Below, piece by piece: positions 1-5,339 of a DNA stretch of 8,321 nucleotides. The notes beneath the pieces were generated by a model. That model was given only the letters and a program-made list of their open reading frames with translations. It was not told the DNA's origin and made no database searches. How positions within the stretch are numbered: the stretch's first letter is position 1; each line of letters opens with the position of its first letter. The stretch is from CAKRHR01 sp964423195 (GTDB lineage: Bacteria > Bacillota > Clostridia > Lachnospirales > Lachnospiraceae), in NCBI GenBank assembly GCA_964423195.1, contig CAYRDY010000088.1, positions 1 to 8,321 of the forward strand, in the 5' to 3' direction. Made by a program: the position numbers and the translations under genes.

Positions 1-17
1 TAGCTGATCGTTGGCAT
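1..17 (-). CDS. 5' end of an unidentified leftward gene (cut by window edge)
   Basis: An ATG on the minus strand at 15-17 reads Met-Pro-Thr-Ile-Ser before the window ends, and the next codon begins TA (Tyr or stop). The start is supported by a good Shine-Dalgarno (AAGGGGAG, 7 nt upstream of the ATG) and by a near-consensus promoter at 53-81 about 30 nt further upstream. Five residues are too few to name a product. If the sixth codon is a stop, this is not a gene at all. Confidence 0.45.
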
Positions 18-52
18 TTACTTTCTCCCCTTCAATATATTTTAATATAATT

Positions 53-81
53 AATATAGGGAATATATTCCATAATGTCAA
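53..81 (-). promoter_or_regulatory. Sigma-A-type promoter for the leftward gene at the left edge
   Basis: On the minus strand a perfect -35 TTGACA (76-81) is followed by a 17-nt spacer and the -10 hexamer TATATT (53-58, five of six matches to consensus). The predicted start of transcription is near 46, giving a leader of about 30 nt to the ATG at 17. It is among the best promoter matches in the window. Confidence 0.6.
60..71. promoter_or_regulatory. Perfect 12-bp palindrome inside a promoter spacer (operator candidate)
   Basis: GGAATATATTCC is a perfect palindrome lying between the -35 and -10 boxes of the leftward promoter at 53-81. A protein bound here would sit where RNA polymerase contacts the spacer, as for classic repressor operators. 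MerR-type regulators also use spacer palindromes, but with 19-20 bp spacers; this spacer is 17 bp, so repression is more likely. The bound factor is unknown. Confidence 0.4.
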
Positions 82-116
82 TAAAAAAATGAAATTTGAA
101 TAAAATTTTCTCTGAT

Positions 117-139
117 TGACATTTGCATAAATTATGTCA
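117..139. promoter_or_regulatory. Inverted repeat TGACAT-N11-ATGTCA
   Basis: Two perfect 6-bp arms (117-122 and 134-139) are separated by 11 bp, close to one helical turn, in the AT-rich DNA between the leftward edge gene and the carbon-nitrogen hydrolase gene. The geometry suits a dimeric DNA-binding protein. The left arm overlaps a TTGACA on the plus strand (116-121) for which I find no well-placed -10 box, so this is not called a promoter. Confidence 0.25.
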
Positions 140-190
140 TCCCGTCAAATTTTGGTTCAATTGCGCATAAAATCCTTTGATGCCGCACAA

Positions 191-219
191 TTGATTTTTT
201 ATTGCGTATATGGTATCTT
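191..219 (+). promoter_or_regulatory. Probable promoter of the carbon-nitrogen hydrolase gene
   Basis: TTGATT (191-196) and TATCTT (214-219) are separated by 17 nt, each with four of six consensus matches. Transcription would start near 226, about 45 nt before the start codon at 272. The match is moderate but is the best placed upstream of this gene. Confidence 0.4.
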
Positions 220-234
220 TTTAGACAAGAGAAG

Positions 235-251
235 ATGGTCTGTCTGACCAT
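235..251. promoter_or_regulatory. Inverted repeat ATGGTC-N5-GACCAT in the hydrolase gene leader
   Basis: Perfect 6-bp arms lie at 235-240 and 246-251, just downstream of the predicted transcription start and about 10 nt before the Shine-Dalgarno AGGGAG. It could be an operator in DNA or a small hairpin in the mRNA leader. It has no U-tract, so it is not a terminator. Confidence 0.35.
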
Positions 252-271
252 GCGATAGAAGGGAGATTATG

Positions 272-1060
272 ATGTCCGATCTGATTGCTCTTGCGCAGTG
301 CGCCTCCGGCGATGATATCTCCGAAAATCTGCGCACCGCAGAAGATTATATGAAAAGCGCCGGCGATGCCGGCGCTTCGATGATCGTTTTCCCGGAATAC
401 ATGATGATCAGGTATTCTCAGGATCGCAAGCGATATGTATCCGCCGCCCAGCCATTGGACGGCCCGTTCGTCACCCGTATGGGCGAACTTTCCAAAAAAT
501 ACAGGCTGTGGTCTGTCTTCGGGATGAATGAATGCTCCGACAACACAGACACACAGAAAAGCTATAACACCCTCGTCGTCCTCGACTGCGACGGAGACAT
601 CAGAGGATGTTACCGAAAGATCCATCTTTTTGACGCTTTCAGCTGGAAAGAGTCAGACGTGACGATCGCGGGCAAAGATGTATTTGTGCCGATAGACACG
701 CCGGTCGGCGTGCTTGGCCTCGGCACCTGCTATGACCTGCGTTTTCCGGCACTTGCCAGATGGCAGGCACGGCAGGGTGCCCAGATTTTTATTTACCCCT
801 CGGCCTGGGTCAAGGGCAGCCAAAAAGATGTTCACTGGAAGACACTGCTCTGCGCGCGCGCCATTGAAAACGGCATGTTTGTACTCGGCTGCTCGCAATA
901 CACATCCGATATTTATCTTGGGCAGAGCTGCGCCTTTGATCCGATGGGGCGTCTGATCGCCGCCGGCGGCAGCCGTGAGGAACTCATCCTTGTCCCCGTA
1001 GATAAAAATAAGTCAACCCAGACCAGGAAACGCATTCCGACGCTTACCTTTCCGGAATAA
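272..1060 (+). CDS. Carbon-nitrogen hydrolase (nitrilase superfamily amidase)
   Basis: This is a soluble 262-residue enzyme of the nitrilase superfamily, which hydrolyses non-peptide C-N bonds, mainly amides, through a thioester on cysteine. The full catalytic triad is visible: Glu42 in VFPEYMM, Lys116 in YRKIHLFD and Cys153 in GTCYDLRFP. The family's later ARAIENGMFV block is also intact. The CYDLRFP and KIHLFD motifs resemble the Nit1/Nit2 branch (deaminated-glutathione amidase, omega-amidase) more than true nitrilases, but the substrate cannot be read from sequence. Length is normal for a single-domain member. Two ATGs are adjacent (269 and 272); the second is preferred because it sits 6 nt from the AGGGAG Shine-Dalgarno and the first only 3 nt. 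The gene stands alone on the plus strand and ends one base from the convergent amidohydrolase gene. Confidence 0.92.
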   Translation: MSDLIALAQCASGDDISENLRTAEDYMKSAGDAGASMIVFPEYMMIRYSQDRKRYVSAAQPLDGPFVTRMGELSKKYRLWSVFGMNECSDNTDTQKSYNTLVVLDCDGDIRGCYRKIHLFDAFSWKESDVTIAGKDVFVPIDTPVGVLGLGTCYDLRFPALARWQARQGAQIFIYPSAWVKGSQKDVHWKTLLCARAIENGMFVLGCSQYTSDIYLGQSCAFDPMGRLIAAGGSREELILVPVDKNKSTQTRKRIPTLTFPE

Positions 1061-1061
1061 C

Positions 1062-1580
1062 CTAGCCTATGCACAGTTCCGTGACCAGCGCATCGAAGAT
1101 CTCCTTTGCCACCGCCAGCTTATAGGCAAGCCTTGTCGGCTGTGGCCACATTTCAGCATTATAGGACCACGCGTAGTCGCGAAAGATGAACGCGTAATAG
1201 ACTTGTCCCGGCTCAGAATTTTCTGGATTTTCCGGATCCAACTTTCCCGTCGTTCCGGAGACGCCAATGCTGATATCCGCGTCATAGGCCTTCTTACAGG
1301 CTTCAGCCATCGCCAGGGCTGTCCTCTGCGAATATACGCCGTACCTCTTGATAATCTCCTCCGGAACGCCCTGCATGATCTTGGCCTCATTACAGTAGGT
1401 CACGAACGCCCCCTTGAAGATGGCCGACGACCCCTCCGTGTCCGTGATCAGCGACGCGATCTGCCCGCCTGTCACGCTCTCCATCGTTGTGATCGTCCAC
1501 TCCCGTTCGATCAGAAACTCTGTCAAAAGTCTGTATTCCTCTCTGATGTCTTCTTCTATGTATATTTTTTTCCTTCTCAT
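1062..1580 (-). CDS. CinA C-terminal domain / PncC-type nicotinamide-nucleotide amidohydrolase
   Basis: This is a 172-residue stand-alone CinA C-terminal domain protein. The family deamidates nicotinamide mononucleotide to nicotinic acid mononucleotide for NAD recycling. The core is clear: ESVTGG with the conserved Ser35, EGSSAIF (50-55), and FVTYCNEAK with Tyr62 and Lys67 at the same spacing from the serine as in E. coli PncC. The GVSGTTG block (106-112) follows. There the usual glycine-rich GPGG stretch is replaced by a longer acidic, Pro/Asn-rich segment (about 113-124) before GQVYYAF, so activity on the standard substrate is likely but not certain. No CinA N-terminal MoaB-like domain is present. 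The ATG has a strong AGGAGG site. The VOC gene lies 145 nt upstream on the same strand and may be co-transcribed. Confidence 0.85.
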   Translation of the reverse strand: MRRKKIYIEEDIREEYRLLTEFLIEREWTITTMESVTGGQIASLITDTEGSSAIFKGAFVTYCNEAKIMQGVPEEIIKRYGVYSQRTALAMAEACKKAYDADISIGVSGTTGKLDPENPENSEPGQVYYAFIFRDYAWSYNAEMWPQPTRLAYKLAVAKEIFDALVTELCIG

Positions 1581-1595
1581 TCTTTCCTCCTTTCT

Positions 1596-1709
1596 TGACG
1601 CATTTTTAGTGCGTCACCAAAGTAGATTTGGAGGTCTACTCTGAAAGCCCCTGCATTCGGTTTTCATCCATGGTGTTGCCCCGCTTGCGGGCCATGGAAA
1701 TTACTTCCA
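1596..1709 (-). other. Spacer rich in overlapping inverted repeats upstream of the PncC-type gene
   Basis: The spacer between the VOC and PncC-type genes holds at least five short inverted repeats. They are TGACGCA/TGCGTCA (1596-1616), CCAAA/TTTGG (1617-1631), AGTAGA/TCTACT (1621-1640), TCCATGG/CCATGGA enclosing CCCGC/GCGGG (1667-1698), and TGGAA/TTCCA (1695-1709). The second and third share bases, as do the fourth and fifth, so each pair is mutually exclusive. On the minus strand the loop of the 1621-1640 hairpin contains CCTCC, which could pair with the GGAGG ribosome binding site of the PncC-type gene. None is followed by a U-tract. I recognise no known riboswitch. It may be a structured leader or simply a divergent remnant. 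Confidence 0.35.
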
Positions 1710-1725
1710 AACTGTCGCCTCAGGA

Positions 1726-2166
1726 TCACAATCCCTCTGAGATATCATCCCACCAAGGTCCTTTTTCCTCAAAAATCTCAATCAGGTTGCCCGTGTTATC
1801 CCTGATAAACACGGCGTAAGTGCCGTCAACCTCCGCCACCATGGCGACCTCCACACCCATCGCCTCCAGCTGCGCCTTGGCCGCATGGCCGTCAGGCACA
1901 CCGAAAGAAATATGCTTGTTGCCGTTGGTCATCAAATCCTGATTCGGCACTTTGCGATCCTCCGGCAGCGGATTGGCGCCCTCCGGCGCAAATACCTCCA
2001 GGATAAATCCCTTGCCGCGCATGTGGGCGACTTTGATGCCCGCGCCCGGAATCTCGGAGCGATCATAGACCGTAAATCCGAAGACACGCTCATACCACGC
2101 GAGCGTCTCCTCCAGGTCCGGCACACTGATGGCAAAATGATTGACACCGTTAATTTTGAGAGCCAT
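1726..2166 (-). CDS. VOC family protein (glyoxalase/dioxygenase fold)
   Basis: This 146-residue cytosolic protein has the two beta-alpha-beta-beta-beta modules of the vicinal-oxygen-chelate fold. The N-terminal module runs from INGVNHFAISV to ILEVF, and the C-terminal one from NKHISFGV to NLIEIFE. All four positions that bind metal in the family are filled with ligating residues: His10, Glu57, His85 and Glu130. This His/Glu/His/Glu set is like glyoxalase I and argues for a working metal site rather than an antibiotic-binding relative. The substrate (methylglyoxal-glutathione type, a lactoylglutathione-like compound, or another) cannot be assigned. The start has a strong purine-rich GGAGGGGG site about 9 nt upstream. 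The yfcE-like gene is divergent, and the PncC-type gene is downstream on the same strand. Confidence 0.88.
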   Translation of the reverse strand: MALKINGVNHFAISVPDLEETLAWYERVFGFTVYDRSEIPGAGIKVAHMRGKGFILEVFAPEGANPLPEDRKVPNQDLMTNGNKHISFGVPDGHAAKAQLEAMGVEVAMVAEVDGTYAVFIRDNTGNLIEIFEEKGPWWDDISEGL

Positions 2167-2217
2167 GATAAATATCCCCCCTCCACAGACATTTTTTGCG
2201 GTTTTTTTCGCGGCATC

Positions 2218-2246
2218 TTGACTTTCACAATAAAATCCGGCAAAAT
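2218..2246 (+). promoter_or_regulatory. Possible promoter of the YfcE-type phosphodiesterase gene
   Basis: TTGACT (2218-2223, five of six matches) is followed after 17 nt by CAAAAT (2241-2246, four of six). It would give a leader of about 125 nt. The 211-bp divergent spacer (2167-2377) must also contain the VOC gene promoter on the other strand, for which I see only a weak candidate. Confidence 0.3.
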
Positions 2247-2377
2247 AATAACAATGACAACCCAGATAAACACAAACTGCCGCAATATACGCTCATGCGC
2301 AAAATACGCGGCATCCCTCCGGAAATATCCGCGCGGCGATTTCTCTGCATCCAAATCCTGAAAGGAGCCGATTTGCC

Positions 2378-2863
2378 ATGAAAATTCTTGTCTTCTCTGA
2401 TTCTCACAGAAATAATGACCCGATGTTTGCCGCGGTCAAAAATGAAAGGCCAGACATGATCATTCATCTCGGCGACCACTACAGCGATGCCATGCTGTTA
2501 TCGCGGCGCTTCCCAGAGATCCCTCTGACCGCTGTGCCGGGAAACTGCGACTTCTCCGACGAACCGGCCACCTGCCTGTTGGAGGTCGAGGGGCACCGCA
2601 TTCTGCTCTGCCACGGTCACCAGTATCATGTCAAACAAAGTTTGCTGACGCTGACTTACGCGGCCAAAGAGCAGCACGCCGAGGCCGCACTGTTCGGCCA
2701 TACCCACCGCATCTGCTGCGATTACCACAACGGCCTGCTGCTGTTCAATCCGGGAAGCATCGGCGAACCCCATTACAGCGGCGCCAACAGCTACGGCATC
2801 CTGGAGGTCACCCAGGAACGGATGCTGGCTGACACTAAAATCATCAAATCCATGCAGGGCTGA
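2378..2863 (+). CDS. Metallophosphoesterase, YfcE/MJ0936 family
   Basis: This is a compact 161-residue calcineurin-like phosphodiesterase. All family metal-site motifs are present in order: SDSH with Asp8 and His10, LGD with Asp33, GNCD with Asn56, CHGH with His79, and GHTH with His108 and His110. NPGS (124-127), typical of the YfcE/MJ0936 group, follows. Members are cytosolic and cleave phosphodiesters such as bis-pNPP in vitro; the physiological substrate is generally unknown. Length is typical for the family. The ATG has AAAGGAG about 10 nt upstream. In related bacteria the gene often follows the XTP/dITP pyrophosphatase gene rdgB, but here it stands alone, divergent from the VOC gene and convergent with degV. 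Confidence 0.92.
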   Translation: MKILVFSDSHRNNDPMFAAVKNERPDMIIHLGDHYSDAMLLSRRFPEIPLTAVPGNCDFSDEPATCLLEVEGHRILLCHGHQYHVKQSLLTLTYAAKEQHAEAALFGHTHRICCDYHNGLLLFNPGSIGEPHYSGANSYGILEVTQERMLADTKIIKSMQG

Positions 2864-2870
2864 CGCCCTA

Positions 2871-2901
2871 TGTCGTGCCGCAGTGCCGCGCCATATTCAC
2901 A
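2871..2901. repeat. Direct repeat, copy 1 (31 bp)
   Basis: This copy starts TGTCGTGCCGC and ends GCCATATTCACA. It matches the copy at 2942-2972 at 28 of 31 positions. It begins 8 bp after the YfcE-type gene stop codon and lies wholly in the convergent spacer. Confidence 0.7.
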
Positions 2902-2910
2902 ACCGGAACT

Positions 2911-2938
2911 GGTCAAGCGTGACGCCTTGGCCGTTTTG
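2911..2938 (+). terminator. Possible terminator after the YfcE-type gene
   Basis: GGTCAAGCG (2911-2919) can pair with CGCCTTGGCC (2923-2932) around a TGA loop, with one bulged C and one G-U pair. GTTTTG follows. The U-tract is short, so termination may be weak. Read on the other strand, the hairpin has no U-tract, so it would not terminate degV. Confidence 0.35.
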
Positions 2939-2941
2939 CTG

Positions 2942-2972
2942 TGTCGCGCCGCCGTGCCGCGCCATATTTACA
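2942..2972. repeat. Direct repeat, copy 2 (31 bp), overlapping the degV stop
   Basis: This copy lies 71 bp from the copy at 2871-2901 and differs at three positions. It includes the degV stop codon (2968-2970). A tandem duplication at the gene end is the simplest origin. Confidence 0.7.
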
Positions 2973-3819
2973 GCGGCTTGATGCAGCCAAGCCCAAGCGC
3001 GTTCTCCCCGGTATGGCAACAGATAGACAGGGCTAACGGATCCATATACAGATCCTGCCCCGGAAAGAAAGGCTTGACTTCCTCCCGCCAGCCCTCGGCG
3101 ACCGACCTGTCGCCGCTATAGGCCATCATCACCAGCATTTCCTTTCCGGCAAAACGCGTCTCCAGGTCACGCTTCACCGCGTCGATCATGATCCGGACGG
3201 CCTTTTTCATGCCGCGCGCCTTGGCATAGGCATCGAGCTTGCCGCCCTGGATCTGGAGCACCGGCTTGATGTTGAGAACGCTCCCCGCCAGCGCCGCGGC
3301 CGGAGTGATGCGCCCGCCCTTTTTCAAGTATTTCAGGGTATCGACCGTGATATAGATACTGGCCTCCATAGCCTCCGCCTCCAGAATCTCCTTGATCTGC
3401 GCGGCATCCTTACCCTGCGCGGCGAGCTTCAGAGCGTCGATGGCCGACAGACACTGGGTCAGAGAGATCCGCCGGTTATTCACCACCTGGACGCGGCCCT
3501 CAAAGCTCTCCGCCGCCATGGCAGCGCTCTCGTATGAGCTGCTCAGGCCGCTGGTCATCGGAATATAGACGATCTCGTCATAGCTCTGCAGGATGTCCAC
3601 CCAGAGGCCCATCAGATCGCCGAGCAGGGGCTGTGACGTGGATATCTCCGCACCGGCGCGCTGCTTCTCAAAAAACTGCTCCGGCGTAATATCCTTCCCC
3701 TCAAGATAATTGACGCCATCGATCAGGAAAGGCATCGGCACCAGGAAAATGCCCAGCTTCTCGGCTCTCTCCATCGTCAGACCGCTGTTCGTATCTGTCA
3801 TTACCGCAATCTTTTTCAT
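2968..3819 (-). CDS. DegV family fatty-acid-binding protein (FakB-like)
   Basis: This 283-residue DegV protein belongs to a family that binds a fatty acid in a buried tunnel. In characterised cases (FakB) the family presents the fatty acid to the kinase FakA for phosphorylation and entry into phospholipid synthesis. Signature elements are present from end to end: TDTNSGL (8-14), STSQP (60-64), TSGLSSSYE (89-97), TLKYLKKGGRI (161-171), KPVLQIQGGKL (185-195) and HTGENALG (269-276). Ser90 and His269 lie where the family contacts the fatty-acid carboxylate. No FakA gene is in the window. The ribosome binding site is weak (AAAGGA, about 13 nt from the ATG). The S41 protease gene ends 63 nt upstream on the same strand, so read-through from it is plausible. 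Confidence 0.93.
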   Translation of the reverse strand: MKKIAVMTDTNSGLTMERAEKLGIFLVPMPFLIDGVNYLEGKDITPEQFFEKQRAGAEISTSQPLLGDLMGLWVDILQSYDEIVYIPMTSGLSSSYESAAMAAESFEGRVQVVNNRRISLTQCLSAIDALKLAAQGKDAAQIKEILEAEAMEASIYITVDTLKYLKKGGRITPAAALAGSVLNIKPVLQIQGGKLDAYAKARGMKKAVRIMIDAVKRDLETRFAGKEMLVMMAYSGDRSVAEGWREEVKPFFPGQDLYMDPLALSICCHTGENALGLGCIKPL

Positions 3820-3837
3820 GTCATCTTCTTATCCTTT

Positions 3838-3858
3838 CTCACTCCGAAACCTGCCGCT
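3838..3858. repeat. Direct repeat, copy of the S41 gene 3' end (21 bp)
   Basis: This copy matches 3882-3902 at 19 of 21 positions, offset 44 bp. Read on the minus strand it would encode Arg-Gln-Val-Ser-Glu-stop, nearly the true C-terminus of the protease (Arg-Gln-Ile-Ser-Glu-stop). It lies in the spacer just before degV, and its distal end is close to the degV ribosome binding region. Confidence 0.65.
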
Positions 3859-3881
3859 CCTCAGTATTTCGCCGCCACGCG

Positions 3882-3902
3882 CTCACTCCGAAATCTGTCG
3901 CT
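3882..3902. repeat. Direct repeat, S41 gene C-terminal codons (21 bp)
   Basis: This is the copy that contains the stop codon (3883-3885) and last codons of the protease gene. Its partner at 3838-3858 lies 44 bp downstream in the direction of transcription. Confidence 0.65.
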
Positions 3903-5115
3903 TCACGGCATCCACCGCCGCGTCCAGCTGATTGTCATCCGTCTCGCTCTCCTCCGCGGCGACCTCGATATCCGGTGTCACGCCGATCTCATGGATGCAG
4001 ATCCCGTTTGGCGTGTAATATTTCGAAGTGGTCAGCTTCACCGCCGAGCCGTCATTCAGCGGAATGATCACCTGCACGATCCCTTTCCCGAAGGTCGTCT
4101 CCCCGACAATCTCCGCCTTGTCATAATCCTGCATCGCCGCCGTAAAAATTTCCGACGCGCTGGCGCTCTCACCGTTCACAAGCACCGCCATCGGCAGATC
4201 CAGCGTATCCGGATCCTCAGAGCGCGACTCCTCCTTTGTGCCGTTTTTATCGATCGTATAGACGAGCAGCTGATCCTCCGGAAGGATCCTGTCGAGCATC
4301 TCACAGACCGTCGTCAGCATCCCGCCGGGATTATTGCGCAGGTCGATCACCAGACCTTCCATGCCGTCGTCCTGCAGATCACTGATCGCCTCGTCAAACT
4401 GTTTGACCGTCACCTCGTCAAATGACGTCACCTGAATATAGCCGATATGATCCGCCATCATCTCATGCTCGACGGTCGGCGTCTCAATATGCCTGCGCTC
4501 CATTTCCAAATCGATATACTCGTCCGTATCCTGCCTGTACACGGTCACATTGACCTTGGTACCGGCCTTGCCCTTGATTTTCCCGACCACCAGGTCGATA
4601 TCCATACCGGAGATCTCCTCGCCCTCGACGGCAAATAAAATATCCCCGACCGCCATGCCTGCCTCCGCCGCCGGAGCCCCATCAAATACCTGCAGCACCG
4701 TGATCAGCTTTGTCTCGACATTCTGCGAGACCATCATGCCTATGCCCTCATACTCGCCGGAGGTATCCTCCATCAGAGAAGCATATTCGTCCGCCGTATA
4801 ATACGTCGTATAATCCTCGTCCAGGCCCTCGATATAGCCCTTCATAATGCCATCCTCAAGCGCCTGCGGGTCGATGTCATCCTCGTTGAGATAATAGGTC
4901 CCGATGATCTGATCCAGTAATTCCAGCTTTTCCTCAATCTCACTATATCTGCCGCTGCGGTCCTCATCGAGTATCGTCGTCGTGTCCTGCGGCTCTTTTC
5001 CCCGGTTGCGCAGAAGGTATTGGTATCCCTTGATCACATTACAGCCGCTCAAGGTCAACATCACTGAAACGGCCGCCGCTGCCAGAATGATTTTTTTCAA
5101 AAATTTTTTCTTCAT
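3883..5115 (-). CDS. S41 family C-terminal processing peptidase (CtpA/B type), predicted lipoprotein
   Basis: This 410-residue serine protease has a lysine-rich N-terminus, a hydrophobic stretch (about 9-20) and the lipobox LSGC with Cys25, so it is probably anchored to the outer face of the membrane. A PDZ domain spans about 118-205. The S41 core carries LRNNPGG (259-265), the catalytic Ser319 in SASASE, Lys344 in FGKG and Gln348. The Ser-Lys spacing of 25 and Lys-Gln spacing of 4 equal those of E. coli Prc. Such proteases trim cell-envelope hydrolases or signalling proteins. The C-terminus (about 385-410) is an acidic tail with no peptidoglycan-binding domain, unlike some relatives. The ATG at 5115 is preferred over the TTG at 5118 because GGAGG is then 8 nt away. 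It has its own promoter and is separated from ftsX by a hairpin. Confidence 0.93.
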   Translation of the reverse strand: MKKKFLKKIILAAAAVSVMLTLSGCNVIKGYQYLLRNRGKEPQDTTTILDEDRSGRYSEIEEKLELLDQIIGTYYLNEDDIDPQALEDGIMKGYIEGLDEDYTTYYTADEYASLMEDTSGEYEGIGMMVSQNVETKLITVLQVFDGAPAAEAGMAVGDILFAVEGEEISGMDIDLVVGKIKGKAGTKVNVTVYRQDTDEYIDLEMERRHIETPTVEHEMMADHIGYIQVTSFDEVTVKQFDEAISDLQDDGMEGLVIDLRNNPGGMLTTVCEMLDRILPEDQLLVYTIDKNGTKEESRSEDPDTLDLPMAVLVNGESASASEIFTAAMQDYDKAEIVGETTFGKGIVQVIIPLNDGSAVKLTTSKYYTPNGICIHEIGVTPDIEVAAEESETDDNQLDAAVDAVKRQISE

Positions 5116-5214
5116 CAAATCAGCCTCCGAAAAATATCCCTATCACCCACACGCGCCGCACGCACGGCGCAGTACCGCGGATGAAAGCCGATTGCTCCGC
5201 GCTTTCTCAGATAT

Positions 5215-5243
5215 ACTTTATAACGTTTTAAAGGGCATGTCAA
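5215..5243 (-). promoter_or_regulatory. Promoter of the S41 peptidase gene
   Basis: A perfect -35 TTGACA (5238-5243) is followed after 17 nt by TAAAGT (5215-5220). TATAAA (5217-5222), with a 15-nt spacer, is an alternative -10. The leader is about 90-100 nt. The -35 box lies across the 3' stem and loop of the hairpin at 5232-5263. Confidence 0.5.
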
Positions 5244-5263
5244 CATCAACATCAACATGCCCT
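5221..5263 (-). terminator. Hairpin terminator downstream of ftsX
   Basis: AGGGCATGT (5232-5240) and ACATGCCCT (5255-5263) form a perfect 9-bp stem with a 14-nt loop made of TCAACA hexamer repeats (5240-5258). On the minus strand the stem is followed by TTAAAACGTT, a short and impure U-tract, so termination of ftsX transcripts may be partial. Confidence 0.5.
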
Positions 5264-5339
5264 CATCCTTTCTGTTACCTTCTTTTACCTATATTGTCTT
5301 GCCAATGCCGTTCAGGAAAATCAGACCGCTGCCGGCCCA

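Noticed and set aside
116..121. Plus-strand TTGACA as a hydrolase gene promoter
   Set aside because: No acceptable -10 hexamer lies 16-18 nt downstream (a 17-nt spacer gives ATCCCG). The pair at 191-219 is better placed.
2295..2314. ATGCGC...GCGGCAT imperfect hairpin in the YfcE-type gene leader
   Set aside because: The stem is short with a bulge and no U-tract, so it cannot be told from chance.
5153..5170. GCGCCG/CGGCGC hairpin in the protease gene leader
   Set aside because: A perfect 6-bp stem, but no U-tract follows on either strand and it lies between promoter and start codon. It is not a terminator, and regulation is unsupported.
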